Origin: Chitinophagaceae bacterium
GTDB taxonomy: Bacteria > Bacteroidota > Bacteroidia > Chitinophagales > Chitinophagaceae
Length of the DNA: 42,165 nt
Direction: 5' to 3'
NCBI GenBank assembly: GCA_025449645.1
Contig: JANWIY010000018.1
Span: 1 to 42,165 of the forward strand
How positions within the stretch are numbered: the first letter of the stretch is position 1; each line of letters opens with the position of its first letter. Both the position numbers and the translations under genes were made by a program. Positions 40,212-42,165 of this stretch are shown here, piece by piece. A model generated the notes under the pieces. It was not told where the DNA came from. It ran no database searches and was given only the letters and a program-made list of their open reading frames with translations.

Positions 40212-41402
40212 TTATTTCAATTTGGCGAGTGCATCCCCAATCCTCCTCCATGCTTTCTCAATATTGGGCATGCTGTTGGCAAAGGAGAACCGTACGCAAC
40301 GGGGTTCACCGAATGCATCTCCCATCACGGATGATACATGGGCCGTATTTAGCAGATACATGCAGAAATCATTGGAGTTCTTTATGGAGTTGTTCCCATC
40401 TGATTTACCGAAATAGGATGAGATATCCGGGAAAATATAGAATGCTCCCTCCGGCTTAAAGCAGATTATGCCTGGGAGTTGACCCACAAGTTGCAGGGTT
40501 TTTTCCCTTCTCCTTGTAAATTCCTCCACCATGATGCGTGATGGTTTGAGATCCGTGGTGAGTGCCGTCACTGCAGCTTTTTGCGTTATGGAATTGGTGC
40601 CGCTGGTAAACTGCCCCTGTAATTTTTCGCATGCTTTTGCAACATCCACTGAAGCAGCCAGGTAACCAAGTCTCCAACCGGTCATAGCAAAGCCCTTGCT
40701 CAATCCGTTGATCAGCACCACACGATTTTTCAGATCATCAAACTGAGCGATGCTTTCGTGCTTTCCGACGAAATTGATGTATTCATAAATCTCATCCGAA
40801 ATGATAAATATCCCGGGATGTTTTCTAAAAACTTCTGCCAGCGCAGTAAGCTCCTTTTTGTTGTATACTGCGCCTGAAGGATTGCATGGTGATGAAAACA
40901 AAAATGCCTTTGTTTTAGGTGTGATGGCTGCTTCCAGTTGTTCCGCGTTGATCTTGAATCCGGAATCAAGTGAAGTATGCACTTCCACCACTTTTCCGCG
41001 TGCAATCTTAACAAGCTCGGAATAGGTAACCCAATAAGGTGTGGGGATGATCACTTCTTCTCCGTCATCCACCAGCGCCAGCACAGCATTGGCGAGCGTT
41101 TGTTTGGCTCCTGTGGAAGCCACAATTTGCTCAGGCTTATAGTCCAGGTTATTATCTCTTTTTAATTTAGTGCAGACTGCCTCCCGGAGGTCAAGATAAC
41201 CCGGTACGGGTGTATAATGGCTCCAGTTATCATCGATGGCCTTTTTGGCCGCCTGCTTGATATGATCCGGCGTATCGAAGTCCGGTTCTCCCAGACTCAA
41301 ATCTATAATATCTATACCCTGCGCCCGGAGTTCACGGCCAAGCTTGGCCATTTTCAGGGTTTCCGGCTCGCTGAAGCGCGAAAGAATAGAAGATAATTGC
41401 AT
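40212..41402 (-). CDS. Class I/II pyridoxal-phosphate aminotransferase (AspC-type)
   Basis: 396 residues from ATG 41402. DLSLGEPDFDTPDHIKQAA is the N-terminal arm; Y122-type and N-D motifs are in SSPCNPSGAVY and IISDEIYEYI; the cofactor lysine is K236 in LSKGFAMTGWRLGY; the C-terminal R binds the carboxylate (RCVRFSFANS). Most likely aspartate aminotransferase, though other amino acids or prephenate cannot be excluded. A TACCTTTG box at 41428-41421 lies just upstream. Flanked by elements B and C. Confidence 0.93.
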   Translation of the reverse strand: MQLSSILSRFSEPETLKMAKLGRELRAQGIDIIDLSLGEPDFDTPDHIKQAAKKAIDDNWSHYTPVPGYLDLREAVCTKLKRDNNLDYKPEQIVASTGAKQTLANAVLALVDDGEEVIIPTPYWVTYSELVKIARGKVVEVHTSLDSGFKINAEQLEAAITPKTKAFLFSSPCNPSGAVYNKKELTALAEVFRKHPGIFIISDEIYEYINFVGKHESIAQFDDLKNRVVLINGLSKGFAMTGWRLGYLAASVDVAKACEKLQGQFTSGTNSITQKAAVTALTTDLKPSRIMVEEFTRRREKTLQLVGQLPGIICFKPEGAFYIFPDISSYFGKSDGNNSIKNSNDFCMYLLNTAHVSSVMGDAFGEPRCVRFSFANSMPNIEKAWRRIGDALAKLK

Positions 41403-41420
41403 AATGTTTAGTTGCGGCCG

Positions 41421-41428
41421 CAAAGGTA
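41421..41428 (-). promoter_or_regulatory. -7 promoter box (TACCTTTG) of the aminotransferase gene
   Basis: A perfect TAnnTTTG on the minus strand, 18 bases upstream of ATG 41402, which supports that start over a codon at 41423. Confidence 0.55.
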
Positions 41429-41458
41429 TTGGTTTTAGCGGAAAAGCTTGTTAGGTTC

Positions 41459-41536
41459 GTTGATGGTTGATAGTTGATGGTTGATGGATTTTAGGTGCGG
41501 ATTCGCAATGAAAGTCCATCAACCATCAACCATTAA
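41459..41536. repeat. Heptamer-armed palindromic element, copy C
   Basis: The left arm has four GTTGATG-type units (about 41459-41487, one reading GTTGATA); the right arm has three inverted CCATCAA/CCATTAA units (41515-41536). The core AGGTGCGGATTCGCAATGAA (41493-41512) differs from copy B at three of 20 bases. It lies between the aminotransferase promoter and the stop of the DUF4397 gene. Confidence 0.75.
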
Positions 41537-41544
41537 CAATCAGC

Positions 41545-42165
41545 CTAATTATGCTGAATACTCTTCACCATCAAACTGTCCGGACCGGTAGAATCAGGAA
41601 ACCCCTGCAGAAAAACCGTATAGATCTTGGTACTGTCTATCTGAAGGGAATCCAGCGGAACAGAATTAGCATAGAGGGTATCCCGGAAAGCCCGGACGCC
41701 ATAACTTCCAATATGCATGATCCGGAAAAAATAATCAGTTGGATTCAATTTGTTTCCGGCGTATGGCATAAAGCCACTGTTAACTGTATCCTTGCTATTG
41801 GTCAACAAGAGATTCAGAAAAGAGCCTGGCGCAAAATTGATAAAGCGTACATAAGTAAAAGTGTCCGTGCGTACTTCCAGGTTATCCTGCAGGATAAATA
41901 ACTTCAGCGAATCATTCCTGAGCGTATCATAAACAAATAAGGAATAATAAAGTCCCTGCTGAAACGCGGTGTTTCCCTTCAGCACGGTCTTCATACCCTC
42001 TGTTATTTCCAGTTGGCTCACGCCGGCTGTTGCCTGGATATAGGGTTTCCCTGATGTTCCCGTTGTCTGGTTATAAGCCAGCAGCGTTCCTCCAAGTATC
42101 GAGCTGCCATCCGAAATAACGTCGATGGGACCGATGCCCGGTGAAGTTTGGGTAACGGTCACAAA
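41545..42165 (-). CDS. DUF4397 domain-containing protein, N-terminus cut by the window edge
   Basis: At least 207 residues; the frame is still open at the right edge, so no true start is seen. The segments YYSLFVYDTL, LFILQDNL, FTYVRFINFAPG and KIYTVFLQGFPDS are typical of DUF4397, a repeated beta-sandwich in exported Bacteroidota proteins, here at least two domains. The N-terminus with signal peptide or lipobox should lie to the right. Function unknown. Confidence 0.85.
   Translation of the reverse strand, partial: FVTVTQTSPGIGPIDVISDGSSILGGTLLAYNQTTGTSGKPYIQATAGVSQLEITEGMKTVLKGNTAFQQGLYYSLFVYDTLRNDSLKLFILQDNLEVRTDTFTYVRFINFAPGSFLNLLLTNSKDTVNSGFMPYAGNKLNPTDYFFRIMHIGSYGVRAFRDTLYANSVPLDSLQIDSTKIYTVFLQGFPDSTGPDSLMVKSIQHN

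Overview
The window looks like a chromosomal segment from a Bacteroidota member, most likely of the Chitinophagaceae/Chitinophagales. This is inferred from gene content and from promoters. The genes include a Porin_10 protein, BshB1 for bacillithiol, MqnE for futalosine-route menaquinone, a NusB with a long N-terminal extension, and several DUF families typical of the phylum. Many genes carry the Bacteroidota -7 box TAnnTTTG just upstream and lack a clear Shine-Dalgarno. I saw no rRNA, tRNA, CRISPR array, insertion sequence or prophage. No gene-free stretch exceeds about 280 bases.

Left end (1-6555) is a sulfur and cysteine region. It holds the end of an assimilatory sulfite reductase, an OprO/P-type porin, a small secreted protein, a siroheme-synthase/TauE fusion, and a four-gene operon cysM-mec-cysO-moeZ. 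That operon encodes the protein-thiocarboxylate route to cysteine: MoeZ charges CysO with sulfur, CysM joins it to an activated serine, and the JAMM peptidase Mec releases cysteine. In front of the operon is what I consider the best discovery here. A 27-codon, nearly leaderless ORF has seven consecutive Cys codons, and it is followed by three mutually exclusive RNA pairings (1:2, 2:3, 3:4), the last being an intrinsic terminator. This is a textbook attenuator layout for cysteine. A palindromic operator (8-mer AGTCTACT shared by three sites) lies before the porin and the siroheme gene.

Middle (6556-19441): a heptamer-repeat element; small stress-type proteins (YtxH, a DUF2383-like four-helix protein, an Lmo0937-like membrane protein); a lone receiver protein; an NtrC-type sigma-54 activator; a small conserved protein; an Asp-box beta-propeller protein; then on the minus strand smc, a GH20 hexosaminidase and the aguB-aguA putrescine pair.

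Right half (19520-42165): fatty acid desaturase, bshB1, lpdA, an FAD oxidoreductase, a NupC transporter, mqnE, a DUF937-OmpA fusion, a cation diffusion facilitator, a TlpA-like thioredoxin, Porin_10, purine nucleoside phosphorylase, an oligopeptide-type binding lipoprotein, an M1 peptidase, a flippase, the housekeeping run nusB-DUF1573-yajC-coaE, an aminotransferase and a truncated DUF4397 protein. The aminotransferase is flanked by two copies of a repeat element. Its 20-base core recurs at 6647-6666, where the complementary arms have a different sequence but are again heptamer arrays. I regard this as a second potentially undescribed feature.
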